A stretch of DNA of 64,000 nt from JAPLMI01 sp043798375 (GCA_043798375.1 JAZDOS010000028.1:1-64000); one strand, 5' to 3'; shown: positions 41,216 through 49,503, counted from the stretch's first letter. Notes: generated by a model from the sequence alone, not told the origin. Numbers and translations are program-made.

Positions 41216-42054
41216 GATACTACCTCCATTTCTTTTGCCTTTACAGGCTGTTTTTCGTGGTAATAGTAACTTTCATATTTATTTATATACTTATAAAGAT
41301 ACTGCGGCATATGATACTCGACATTAGTCATGACATAGCCGAGGATCTTGGCGCGGGATTGCTGGAGGCGCGTCTCGGCATGCTTGACAATGTCGGATTG
41401 AGTCCTACCTGCTTGAATCACGAGTATGACACCGTCCGCGAGCGGCCCGAGTATGCAGGCATCGGTGAGCGGCATTACGGGCGGCGAATCTATAAATATG
41501 TAGTCGAACCTCGGTTTAAGCATATTCAGCAGGGTTTCCATCTTCTTTGAATTGAGAAGCTCTGACGGGTTCCTCGGAGTTTTGCCGGCCGGCATCACAG
41601 TGAGATTATCGATACCGGGATTAACGAATACGGCATCTATCCCTGCCTCGTCCTTCAATATCTCCGAAAGGCCGGGTGAGCGGTTTATACCGAAATATTT
41701 CGCTGCGGCGCCTTTACGCATATCGGCGTCGATAATAAGAACGGATTTGCCGTTCAGATCGTGCGCCATTGTTATGGCAAGATTTATCGACGTGACGGTC
41801 TTTCCTTCGCTATTTATAGCGCTCGTCACAACGAATGTCTTGTAATTATTCGTAAGCCTGAGCGTCTGGATATTGGTCCGCAATATCTTATACTGTTCTC
41901 CTATAGGCGAGGAAGGGTCATGAAATGAGACGATATGCTCATTTATCGCGGTATCATTGATCTTCCGTATTACATATTGGGTTTCCGGTTTTTTTTGAAT
42001 GCGCGCTATCCGCTCATCCGCTACTTTCTTCAGCGCATCTGTTATTTTTCCCAT
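41212..42054 (-). CDS. exosortase-associated BY-type tyrosine autokinase
   Basis: The 280 residues follow the CpsD/CapB cytoplasmic tyrosine kinase family. The nucleotide site is TSAINSEGKTVTSINLA (Walker A'-type), with VLIIDADMR and DYIFIDSPPVMPLTDA as Walker motifs. A tyrosine cluster (YLYKYINKYESYYYHEK) at the C-terminus is the autophosphorylation tail. It should control polymer length with the Wzz-type protein at 42935. A MGKITDALKKVADER start is typical of XrtA-associated versions. Lies 15 bp after the ExeA-type ATPase gene. Confidence 0.88.
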   Translation of the reverse strand: MGKITDALKKVADERIARIQKKPETQYVIRKINDTAINEHIVSFHDPSSPIGEQYKILRTNIQTLRLTNNYKTFVVTSAINSEGKTVTSINLAITMAHDLNGKSVLIIDADMRKGAAAKYFGINRSPGLSEILKDEAGIDAVFVNPGIDNLTVMPAGKTPRNPSELLNSKKMETLLNMLKPRFDYIFIDSPPVMPLTDACILGPLADGVILVIQAGRTQSDIVKHAETRLQQSRAKILGYVMTNVEYHMPQYLYKYINKYESYYYHEKQPVKAKEMEVVS

Positions 42055-42069
42055 TGACCCCTCCTGTTG

Positions 42070-42921
42070 CTATGACGCATAGCTTAAACTGCGCGATACG
42101 CTCATAGATATTATTTTGTTATGCAAAAGCTCTTCGATCGACTCCCGAGCTATTTCTCCTGTGATAATTTTCGCTTCGGCGACTATACCGCTTATAAGTG
42201 AGTTGTGGCACGCGAGGTTTATTAACCTCGGGATGCCTTTCGAATAATTATAGATCTCCCCGATCGCGTCCTCCGTAAATATGTCGGCTGCCGTGTTGCC
42301 TGATACCTTAAGCCTGTGCTTCAGGTATGCCGCTGTCTCGGTATAATCCAGCGCCTCAAGGTGATAGTAAAGAACTATTCGCTGGCTGAACTGTTCTAAT
42401 CTGGGATGCGACAATTTTTTACGCAAGTCCGGCTGTCCTATGAGTATTATCTGGACGAGCTTCTCCTTTTCGGTCTCAAGATTGGAGAGCATCCGGATCT
42501 CTTCCAGGACAGACGGGGTCAGGTTCTGAGCTTCATCAACCAGTATCACAACGTTAATGTCTCTGGCCGCCTGTTCTATCAGAAATTTATTGAGCGCCGA
42601 CATGAGATGGGTTTTTGATGTGGAGCGGTATTCAACGCCAAAATCCTCCAATATAGAGGTAAGAAGCTCTTTCTTTCCAAGATGAGTATTCAGGACTAGC
42701 GCCACCTTCGTAAGGGGATCAAGCTTATTCAATAGTGTCCTGCAGACCGTGGTCTTGCCGGAGCCTATTTCGCCGGTTATGACGGCAAAGCCATTTCTCT
42801 CGCTTATAGCCAGAAGAAGCCTGTTCAGCGCCTCTTCATGTTTTTGGCTCGGGAAGAAGAAGCTCGAGTCAGGCGTCATGTTGAATGGTTTAGCTTTGAA
42901 TCCGTAGAACTTTTCGTACAT
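42070..42921 (-). CDS. ExeA-like AAA ATPase of the exosortase locus
   Basis: The 283 residues begin MYEKFYGFKAKPFNMTPDSS, the usual start of ExeA-type proteins, with Walker A GEIGSGKTT and Walker B VILVDEAQN. RLINLACHNSL is the sensor/arginine-rich region. No C-terminal peptidoglycan-binding domain is present. XrtA/EpsH loci regularly carry this ATPase next to the tyrosine kinase and Wzz-type protein. Its job there is unproven but probably concerns assembly of the export machinery. Confidence 0.87.
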   Translation of the reverse strand: MYEKFYGFKAKPFNMTPDSSFFFPSQKHEEALNRLLLAISERNGFAVITGEIGSGKTTVCRTLLNKLDPLTKVALVLNTHLGKKELLTSILEDFGVEYRSTSKTHLMSALNKFLIEQAARDINVVILVDEAQNLTPSVLEEIRMLSNLETEKEKLVQIILIGQPDLRKKLSHPRLEQFSQRIVLYYHLEALDYTETAAYLKHRLKVSGNTAADIFTEDAIGEIYNYSKGIPRLINLACHNSLISGIVAEAKIITGEIARESIEELLHNKIISMSVSRSLSYAS

Positions 42922-42934
42922 GTGTTACTCCCCG

Positions 42935-44245
42935 TTAGCTACCTGTCAATAACGTAACTATGATAAATACCGCCAGGATAAGGCCTGTCGCCACCGATAT
43001 GCCGGTAATCCTGGTATTCCTTATCTTCTGTACCTTGATATCGGTCTCGGTTACGATCCTCGATATTACGCCTAACATCGGCAGATTGAAATGCATCTTT
43101 ACGTCTTCGACGCTTAAGAAGGAATGGTCGAGCATCTCAACGGCAAATACTAACGCAAGGCCGGCGCAAAGCCCCGCAAACATGCCCGCGAATAGCACCG
43201 CTATCTTATTGGGCTTCGTAGCTTTAAGCGGACGCCGCGCGGGGTCCAGAATCGTGTATCTGGTACCTTCCTTGGATGATTCCAGGCGCTGGGTAATCTT
43301 GGCCGTCTCGAGCCGCTCCAGAAGCGTATTGTATAACTTCTGGTTTACGTTCTGGTCTTCGGTAGCTACCTGGTCCATCTTCTCTAAAAGAAGCAGCTTG
43401 TAGAGCTTTTCATTAGTCGCTGTAGTGAGTTTTTCCCTGTTTGCGCCTCCCTGCGAGTCCAGATTCGGCTGGGCGAGGTTCTCTTTCATCTTCTTAAGCT
43501 CGGTCTTAAGCGTTTTCAGCTCAGCGTCAGAGCCTGCCACCGAAGCCTGTGTCACGTCATAATTACCTCTATTAATCTCTTCTTTAGCCGAGGAGATCTT
43601 CTTCCTGAGCTCTATAACCATGGGATGCTTATCCGTGGAATCGACCAGGAGCTTCTTAAGCTGGTCTTCCATCTGGGCCACATCCGCCTGCTTGACCTTC
43701 TTCTGGTATAGGCCCAGTTGGTCATTGATGAACGAGATCGCGTCTTCGCTCTCCCTGCTCTGCTGTTTTAAGTTCTCGGATATGAATATATCGGTTATCG
43801 TCTTCACTATATTCTGCGACTCAACCGGGCTCGGGCCTTCATAAGCGATGCTTATTATGCTCTGGCCGTGCATACGCACTATTATATTTTTCCTCAGGCC
43901 TTTTACAAGAGCTTCAAACTGCGCCTGGTTGCTCACGTTTTTGGCGAGATCGAGAGCCTTTATCAGCTGAAGCATCCTGTCCCAGCCGAGTATCTGCTCC
44001 CTTAGAACGGCCAGACGCTGAGCGGTGCTGGTGGAGATCGCCAGTCCCTGGATCAGGGGATTGATTATTCTTCCCTCTTCGACGAGTATCAATGTCGACG
44101 CCTGATAAGCCTTGGGAAGGACATTGCCCGCGACAATGCCTGCAATGATGCCTATTATTATAGGAATAATGAGCAGCCATTTTCGCCTGAATATGATCTG
44201 CAGGTATTCGAGCGGCTTTCTTATTTTAGCTTGTATGTTTTCCAT
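42935..44245 (-). CDS. Wzz/GumC-type chain-length determinant
   Basis: About 436 residues. There are two membrane helices, near the N-terminus (LLIIPIIIGIIAGIVAG) and at the C-terminus (ATGLILAVFIIVTLLTG), around a long coiled-coil periplasmic domain. The Wzz signature ILDPARRPLKATKPNK precedes the second helix. There is no fused kinase domain; that is the separate gene at 41212. I use the ATG ending at 44245, with GAGGAG about 9 nt upstream, since the longer frame would enter the HTH-Wza gene. It should set polymer length and bridge to the exporter. Confidence 0.87.
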   Translation of the reverse strand: MENIQAKIRKPLEYLQIIFRRKWLLIIPIIIGIIAGIVAGNVLPKAYQASTLILVEEGRIINPLIQGLAISTSTAQRLAVLREQILGWDRMLQLIKALDLAKNVSNQAQFEALVKGLRKNIIVRMHGQSIISIAYEGPSPVESQNIVKTITDIFISENLKQQSRESEDAISFINDQLGLYQKKVKQADVAQMEDQLKKLLVDSTDKHPMVIELRKKISSAKEEINRGNYDVTQASVAGSDAELKTLKTELKKMKENLAQPNLDSQGGANREKLTTATNEKLYKLLLLEKMDQVATEDQNVNQKLYNTLLERLETAKITQRLESSKEGTRYTILDPARRPLKATKPNKIAVLFAGMFAGLCAGLALVFAVEMLDHSFLSVEDVKMHFNLPMLGVISRIVTETDIKVQKIRNTRITGISVATGLILAVFIIVTLLTGS

Positions 44246-44264
44246 TGTTCTACTTCTCCTCTTT

Positions 44265-45269
44265 TTATAATCCCACCGCCGCAATACCCGCGCCTGCCGC
44301 GGCCGCGCCGCCTGCCTCGCTGACAGCATTGGTTACCGGCGATATTATCCTGATTATCTTAGCCATGATCGTAGCGGGAATGTAAAGGACATCCCCGGGC
44401 TTCATCTCAAGATTGCATTTAAGGTCGCCGCTGTATAATAACTCGAACACATTTACTTCCGTAAAATTGTTCCTGCCTTTATTGTCCGGAGTGATGAGGC
44501 GGCATCTTCTCATAGCCGCCGCGTTTGTGGGCAAGCCCGCCGCTATAAGGGCCTCGCGGATCTTTACTGTGTTGCCCCTCATGTAAAACTTGCCCGGATT
44601 ACCGACCTCACCTACAACAAAAAAGACTTTGCTTAAATATGCTAATATGCGGACGTTCACCTCAGGCTCGATGATGTATTCGGAAAGTATGCTTGAAAGG
44701 CGCTCCTGCAGCTGTACTTTCGTAAGGCCGTTTACCAGCACGTCGCCGATGAACTTATACTCGATCTTGCCTTCTGATGTAACGGTATATTGGCCGCTAA
44801 ACTCGGGATGCCTCCTTACCTCTATTTCAATAACGTCATCCGCGCCCAGGGTGTATTTAACCGCTTCGGTCATAGAGACGGGTGGCGGCGTATTGACAGC
44901 AGGCAGATCCCTTAGATTGATATCCACGGAACTGCTTGTTTCGACGACGGCCCTGGTTTGCGCAGGGGCGGTTTCGGCAAAGCACGTGCCTCCTATTATA
45001 TAGGAAGCGAGGGAAAAGGCGCATAGCGCGCTTACCAACACGTCTTTCGCGTAAGCGCTTGCCGGCTTCTCAAGCTCATTATATTCGTAACTGCTTTCAA
45101 AGAATTTTCTTATCATGTCAATATCCCCTTTCTCGTAAAATCTCCATCCGCGCCAATCACGCTTGGAGCGCTTGATCTTCCCCGCCTTCTCCCATCTCAT
45201 GATGGTCCGCGGCGTAACCCCTACAGACTTCGCGACTTCCGTTATCGATAAGCGATCTTTTAGCACCAT
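44265..45269 (-). CDS. MerR-type DNA-binding domain fused to a Wza-type polysaccharide export protein
   Basis: The 334 residues combine parts rarely found together. Residues 7-55 (LSITEVAKSVGVTPRTIMRW, then GWRFYEKGDIDMIRKF) are a MerR-like helix-turn-helix with wing. Residues 76-97 form a membrane helix. Residues about 135-215 are the Poly_export domain (YTLGADDVIEIEVRRHPEFS), followed by an SLBB domain (VFFVVGEVGNPGKFYMRG). The frame is continuous and has no Wza lipobox. The topology implies DNA-binding in the cytoplasm and the export domain in the periplasm, that is, a one-component membrane sensor of export status. It is first in its operon behind a sigma-54 promoter and divergent from rpoN. 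Confidence is high in the domains and modest in the role. Confidence 0.85.
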   Translation of the reverse strand: MVLKDRLSITEVAKSVGVTPRTIMRWEKAGKIKRSKRDWRGWRFYEKGDIDMIRKFFESSYEYNELEKPASAYAKDVLVSALCAFSLASYIIGGTCFAETAPAQTRAVVETSSSVDINLRDLPAVNTPPPVSMTEAVKYTLGADDVIEIEVRRHPEFSGQYTVTSEGKIEYKFIGDVLVNGLTKVQLQERLSSILSEYIIEPEVNVRILAYLSKVFFVVGEVGNPGKFYMRGNTVKIREALIAAGLPTNAAAMRRCRLITPDNKGRNNFTEVNVFELLYSGDLKCNLEMKPGDVLYIPATIMAKIIRIISPVTNAVSEAGGAAAAGAGIAAVGL

Positions 45270-45336
45270 TTCCGAAATCCTCCTATTTATATATCTGTCT
45301 ATGAAATACTATGACTGACCTGTATCTTCCTGTATA

Positions 45337-45352
45337 AGCAATATCTGTGCCA
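45337..45352 (-). promoter_or_regulatory. sigma-54 promoter of the export operon
   Basis: The minus strand reads TGGCACAGATATTGCT, one change from TGGCACG-N4-TTGCW. The predicted start at about 45326 leaves a 57-nt leader to the HTH-Wza gene. The promoter should serve the five-gene run down to 40964. The sigma factor that reads it is encoded divergently just upstream. Confidence 0.8.
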
Positions 45353-45455
45353 ATGTTTTTAAGGCTAACTTTAACCTGTTTTGTATCTCGGTGTAGGCAA
45401 TGCGGGACAGTGAAGTCTATTTTTATACATTGTTAGGAATTGAAAGAAAAAAGTT

Positions 45456-45524
45456 GCTTTTTAATTACTTAACTGGCAAAATACTATATCTAATTATAGT
45501 AGGGCAGGTTTAAACCTGCCCTAC
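45456..45524. promoter_or_regulatory. shared upstream motif and 26-bp palindrome in the rpoN/HTH-Wza intergenic region
   Basis: GCTTTTTAATTACTTAACT (from 45456) repeats the motif at 17558 and lies about 130-150 bp upstream of the sigma-54 start, a usual enhancer distance. At 45499-45524 is a perfect 26-bp palindrome, GTAGGGCAGGTTT with its inverse, ending 21 bp before the rpoN start codon. It may be an operator for the MerR-like domain encoded next door or a dispersed palindromic repeat. No other clear element was seen in the 276-bp gap apart from the promoter. Confidence 0.45.
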
Positions 45525-45545
45525 ATCTTGGAATAATATAAACTT

Positions 45546-46829
45546 ATGAAACATAAATTCTCTCAAAACCAAAAACAACAGCAGAAGATGGCCTTAACAC
45601 CCCAGATGAGGCAGTCTATAGAACTGCTCGCTATGCCTATGAAGGAGCTCGGCGAGTATGTCGACTCTATATTAGAGAAGAACCCTTTTCTTAAGAAAGC
45701 TATTGAGAAGAAAAATTACAGGCCAACCGGCGAAATAGGCTCCGAACCTCAAATAACCAGCAATGTTGACCCCAGGCTTGCCCTTCTATCACAGCTAAGA
45801 ATGAGCAAATTGGACGAGGACCGGATGCGCATAGCCGAATACCTCATCTATGAGATAAACGATAACGGATACATATCCTGCGATATGGATGAGGCCGCAT
45901 CAGATCTGGGCGCCGATATAGAGACAGTTGAAAATGTGCTCGATATCATTCAGCAGATGGAGCCGGCGGGAATAGGCGCCAGGGACGCGCAGGAGTGCCT
46001 TCTTCTTCAGTTAAAGAGACTCGGTAAAGAGAGTTCTACAGAATACAAAATAGTACAGGATTACATACACGAGCTCACTTCTCATGATGCCCAAAGGATC
46101 GCTCAAGCCTTAAAGATCGGCGAAGACGATGTCCTGAAAGCATTCAAATCTATCAGGAAACTTAACCCCAAGCCCGCGAGCACGCTACTTAGCGAAAAGA
46201 TAGATCTGGTGATACCTGATCTTGTCGCCCATATAAAAAAAGACAAGGTCACGATCAGGATAAACCGCGACTGGTTCCCTGTAATAAGATTTTACAATCC
46301 TTATGAAAATAAGCCGGATATGATAAAAGATCCGGAGGTCCGGGAGTTTGTGAAGGTCAATGAGTCCGCGGCAAAACAACTGCTCGATAGCTTAAAAAGG
46401 CGCGAGGATACGATGTGCAGGGTGGCGAGCTATATACTTAACTTTCAGCTGGCAAGCCTTAAAAGCGGAAAGAGCGGCAGCATAAGAACTATCGCTATTA
46501 AAGATGTGGCGGCGGCGCTCGGATTTCATTCTTCAACAATAAGTAGAACGATATCTAACAAGTATATACAATTGGACAAGAAGGTCCTCGCCTTAAACAG
46601 CCTATTAAGCAGCGGAATAAAAAAAGCCGACGGCCAGGTAATTTCCAAATCGTATATATTGGATAGGTTATCTTCTATAATCAAGAACGAGGACAAGTCG
46701 AAGCCTTTAAGGGATGACGCGATCCATGATCTATTATCAAAGGAAGGCATTCTGATAAAGCGCAGAACTGTCGCCAAATACAGGAATGCCTTAAGGATAC
46801 TGCCGAAGCACTTGAGGAAAAAAGCCTAA
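45546..46829 (+). CDS. rpoN: RNA polymerase sigma-54 factor
   Basis: The 427 residues start with the Gln-rich activator-binding region I (FSQNQKQQQKMALTPQMRQS, ending ENPFL). The core-binding domain follows with DNGYISCDMDEAAS and PAGIGARDAQECLLLQLKR, then the HTH and, close to the C-terminus, the RpoN box RRTVAKYRNALRI (canonical ARRTVAKYRE). It directs transcription from -24/-12 promoters together with NtrC-type activators such as the one at 3144. There is no obvious Shine-Dalgarno sequence. It is divergent from the exporter genes it probably controls. Confidence 0.93.
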   Translation: MKHKFSQNQKQQQKMALTPQMRQSIELLAMPMKELGEYVDSILEKNPFLKKAIEKKNYRPTGEIGSEPQITSNVDPRLALLSQLRMSKLDEDRMRIAEYLIYEINDNGYISCDMDEAASDLGADIETVENVLDIIQQMEPAGIGARDAQECLLLQLKRLGKESSTEYKIVQDYIHELTSHDAQRIAQALKIGEDDVLKAFKSIRKLNPKPASTLLSEKIDLVIPDLVAHIKKDKVTIRINRDWFPVIRFYNPYENKPDMIKDPEVREFVKVNESAAKQLLDSLKRREDTMCRVASYILNFQLASLKSGKSGSIRTIAIKDVAAALGFHSSTISRTISNKYIQLDKKVLALNSLLSSGIKKADGQVISKSYILDRLSSIIKNEDKSKPLRDDAIHDLLSKEGILIKRRTVAKYRNALRILPKHLRKKA

Positions 46830-46868
46830 ATCGGCTTAATGATCCCCGCCTTGTTCAATACTGCTTGA

Positions 46869-47508
46869 TTACTTAACAAATAACTGGTTTATGGGATAAA
46901 TTACCTCTTTAACCGCAAGCATTCTATTTAAACCATACCGCTTGGTCAAAATATTCACAACATCTTTCGTTCCTGATGAGTTCTCGCTGTCAAAGTAGCG
47001 ACGGATCGCCCTAAAGGCGTCTCCCACATCTTTATTACCTTTATATTTCGCCAATTCCTCTTTTACGGAAGCCGGGCCGTCTTTAAAATTGACTGTTGTG
47101 TACCATATATCGTAGGCGTCTTTCGCTGTCGAATTTTCCTCATCAGAATAAGCGAATGCCTTCAATAGGCTTATATCCGCTTTCGTACTTGATGAAACTA
47201 TGATTCATAACATCCCTGCCATCATCTGTCTTCTGTTTCTCAAAGCCCAGGGATCGCAAAATATTATACAAGTTTCTGTATTTACTTTTTTCAGAAACGG
47301 CAAATTTTATAGCAAGATCTATATCCAGCGTCCCCAAATACTCTCTAATGTACGATAGTTTATTTTTCACCAAAAGATCGGGCACAAGGCCGCCAACTAA
47401 ATACAGATTTTTTGATACATCGCCAAACGCGGTGTATATATCGGCCAATATACGCCTAAGTTTGCCTAAATGAATTGGCGAATAATATTCAAATTCCTTG
47501 TCCCTCAT
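46869..47508 (-). pseudogene. AbiEii-type nucleotidyltransferase toxin, broken by deletion and frameshift
   Basis: Two overlapping frames hold the two ends of one protein. The upstream part (47143-47508) has the nucleotidyltransferase start NLYLVGGLVPDLLVKNKL and LGTLDIDLAI, with the GG and DxD elements. The downstream part (46869-47165) has the AbiEii C-terminal signature LKAFAYSDEE...AKDAYDIWY. At about 47143-47165 the frames shift, and the middle (roughly 60-80 residues) is missing. The toxin is therefore almost certainly inactive. Its partner gene (47505) overlaps by 4 nt and is intact. Confidence 0.7.
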
Positions 47509-48557
47509 TTTAATCCCTTTTTAAGAATCTTCAAAATATGATTGGCCTGTTTTTCGCCTCGCAAAGGATTCTTCATAAGATCCGCGTAGAGTTGCAGATT
47601 ATCCACAATCATCATGCCGCTCTTATTTTGAGCCTTGGTAAAGATATATTGATCGGGCGCTTCGATAAGCGTAAGATTGAACCCCTTATCAATTGCGGAA
47701 GCGGATAAAGCTTTTTCGGGAAACTTGTCAAGCGATTCAACATAGACCGATACAATATCGAATATGGCGAAAGGCGCCACTAACGAGGCTCCCGCCTCCT
47801 GTGTAAAGGCATATTTGATCCTTCGGCCCGAAAGCGCGGCAGATGTCATCTCCATTAATTTCCGCGGATTTTGCGCCCACACATAATAACTTTTCTTTCT
47901 CTCGCGCCGTTTTGTCTCCGATTCTACCCATGCGGAAAAAAGATCGTCAAAATTCGTCAGCGCCAGTTTTTTATCTTTCTCGGTTACGTACCCCATCCCT
48001 ATCATCGTATTAATAACTCGCGAAACCATGCCTTTACTCAATCTTGTACGTTCAGAAATTTCTTTCTGTGTCCATCTATTCTCGGGCTGGCCAAGAAGGA
48101 ATTTGGTAACCCTTGCCGCTTTTGGTGAAAATAAAGCTTGCCTCTCGACAACAGCGTCTTTAGGGCGGCTCCTCCCTTCGGTGTAAATGAATATGTTTCC
48201 GCATACTATTTTAGCGTTTCCGCTGAAATCAAGATAGCCTATATTATGCTCATCGCATATTTCCTTTCCCCTCTCGCTTATAAAAGGAACGGCTATAACT
48301 GGGCAATACGAAGGGTTCGTCTCCGTGAATTTCTTCAGAATGACACTGGCATCCCTGATGTACTGAGGATAACCGGCCGTTTTTACCTCTACGCAGAAAT
48401 GATAGGCCTGCTTTTTACCCTTAGCCGTTATTAACAGGTCTATCTCCGCCGTTCTTGTTTTTTTGCTGCGCGCAATCTTCCAGCAGGAAAGAAATGGAAT
48501 GCGTTTTTTAAACTCGCCTTCTACTTTCGTAATAAGCTTTTTTTCCGGTATATACAT
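47505..48557 (-). CDS. AbiEi-like antitoxin/transcriptional regulator with winged helix
   Basis: About 350 residues. The front half holds a nuclease-like fold region (EIDLLITAKGKKQAYHFCVE) of the kind found in restriction-related DUFs. A winged helix follows (WTQKEISERTRLSKGMVSRV, then GYVTEKDKKLALTNF), then a C-terminal domain resembling the AbiEi family. AbiEi proteins repress their own operon and counter the nucleotidyltransferase toxin. I start at the second ATG (48557), eight bases after AGGAGG. The toxin gene behind it is broken, so this protein now lacks a target. A strong inverted repeat marks its operator. Confidence 0.65.
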   Translation of the reverse strand: MYIPEKKLITKVEGEFKKRIPFLSCWKIARSKKTRTAEIDLLITAKGKKQAYHFCVEVKTAGYPQYIRDASVILKKFTETNPSYCPVIAVPFISERGKEICDEHNIGYLDFSGNAKIVCGNIFIYTEGRSRPKDAVVERQALFSPKAARVTKFLLGQPENRWTQKEISERTRLSKGMVSRVINTMIGMGYVTEKDKKLALTNFDDLFSAWVESETKRRERKKSYYVWAQNPRKLMEMTSAALSGRRIKYAFTQEAGASLVAPFAIFDIVSVYVESLDKFPEKALSASAIDKGFNLTLIEAPDQYIFTKAQNKSGMMIVDNLQLYADLMKNPLRGEKQANHILKILKKGLK

Positions 48558-48569
48558 ATACATGCCCTC

Positions 48570-48638
48570 CTATATAGCATAGTATACAAATTGGTAAACT
48601 ATGCTATATAGTAAACCATACTTTTCCTCATTTGTCAA
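48570..48638 (-). promoter_or_regulatory. promoter and operator of the AbiE-like operon
   Basis: TTGACA (48633-48638, minus strand), a 17-bp spacer and TTTACT (48610-48615) form a promoter. Exact 14-bp inverted arms CTATATAGCATAGT (48570-48583) and ACTATGCTATATAG (48598-48611) overlap the -10 and the leader. This fits repression by the product, as known for AbiEi. Confidence 0.7.
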
Positions 48639-48976
48639 GGCAAGGGCTTGAGAATTCCCATCCTGCCCAGGATGAGCAGCATCAGGCTATAGAGGGTTAT
48701 AGCGCATAAAAGCTTTGCCAGTTCGAGGATTAAATTTTCTCCGCCTTTCAGAATATTCTTCCCGCAGACATACATCATAAATATACCGATGAGATTGCTC
48801 ATCCAGTAGAATATGAGCACTGTAAGGAGAAAGTCGGACGGGAATAGCCTGATAAACAGGTTTGCGCATAGATAGGAAATCGGGATATTTATGAATGCGT
48901 CGTTCCAGAAGGTGAACGGCGAAAGGAGCCACCCGATAAAAAATATCAGCTTGTTCAGGACAGGTCTCATACTCAA
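48635..48976 (-). CDS. small membrane protein, unknown function
   Basis: The 113 residues contain about four hydrophobic helices (LIFFIGWLLSPFTFW, LTVLIFYWMSNLIGIFMMYV, LELAKLLCAITLYSLMLLIL). The start overlaps the stop of the EamA-like gene by 4 nt, so the two are coupled and may form one transporter. I do not recognise the family. Confidence 0.55.
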   Translation of the reverse strand: MSMRPVLNKLIFFIGWLLSPFTFWNDAFINIPISYLCANLFIRLFPSDFLLTVLIFYWMSNLIGIFMMYVCGKNILKGGENLILELAKLLCAITLYSLMLLILGRMGILKPLP

Positions 48977-49365
48977 TTACTCGTCAATATCAGGGCTATA
49001 CCGGCTACTCCCGCGGGCCGGATACGTTCGCCAAGAAACAAAAGTCCGGTAAACATAACAAAGACAGGCGTGAGCGCCAGAAACGGCACTGACAGCGAAA
49101 TATCCGTCAGCTTGAGCGCCCTATAATAAAGGAAGGCGGCAAAGAATTCGAACGGCAGGACGTAAAGAAGTATTGTCCTGATGAGCTCGGGGCTTACAGG
49201 CGCTATCTTGTTTGAAAAGAAGTACAGGCCTAGAAACGGCGTGGAAAGAAGAAGCGAAAACCATCCGACAAGATATTCGTCACCGGTCTTCGAAAGGATC
49301 CTTTTCGCTATCGGGTCTGTTGACGCTGCAAAAATAGCGGATAATAACGCGTATAAAGCCCACAC
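48973..49365 (-). CDS. single-repeat EamA/DMT-type transporter protein
   Basis: The 130 residues equal one EamA repeat: four to five helices ending in the signature LTPVFVMFTGLLFLGERIRP with AGVAGIALIL. Normal EamA transporters have two such repeats in about 290 residues. This one stops after the first (LTSN), so it may act as a dimer like small multidrug transporters or be truncated. It starts at GTG, three bases after the remnant at 49369. The next gene adds another small membrane protein. Confidence 0.7.
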   Translation of the reverse strand: MWALYALLSAIFAASTDPIAKRILSKTGDEYLVGWFSLLLSTPFLGLYFFSNKIAPVSPELIRTILLYVLPFEFFAAFLYYRALKLTDISLSVPFLALTPVFVMFTGLLFLGERIRPAGVAGIALILTSN

Positions 49366-49368
49366 TAT

Positions 49369-49503
49369 TTACACTGCTTCTTTTTCGTTCTCCTCTACGA
49401 ACCTTTTGATCTCTTCGAGGTTTTCCAGTATAAGGCGGGCCTTGCTCATCCCGAACGTAAACGGATATCTGTCCATCTCCGACGAATCCCGCCCCTTAAA
49501 AAT
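49369..49503 (-). pseudogene. damaged second copy of the 55-aa gene
   Basis: The minus-strand frame reads IFKGRDSSEMDRYPFTFGMS and continues as in the intact gene at 51112, ending in VEENEKEAV. A TAG at 49504-49506 cuts off the upstream part and the KPVLIVRRS segment is missing. An ATG at 49476 could still give a 35-residue peptide. An upstream in-frame stretch encoding FAKDGMEIGQTKRALKK before the TAG is of unknown origin. Confidence 0.55.
49386..49468. repeat. 83-bp direct repeat, copy A
   Basis: This stretch matches 51132-51214 at 82 of 83 bases in the same orientation. The pair brackets the DUF4143 ATPase gene about 1.7 kb apart. The repeat is the conserved part of a short gene. Confidence 0.85.

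Noticed and set aside
45421..45480. Sigma-54 promoter for rpoN at TGGCAAA
   Set aside because: No TTGC at the right spacing; the leader holds only weak sigma-70-like boxes.
46829..46868. Terminator between rpoN and the broken toxin
   Set aside because: Only a 5-bp stem (AAGCC/GGCTT) without a T-run could be seen.
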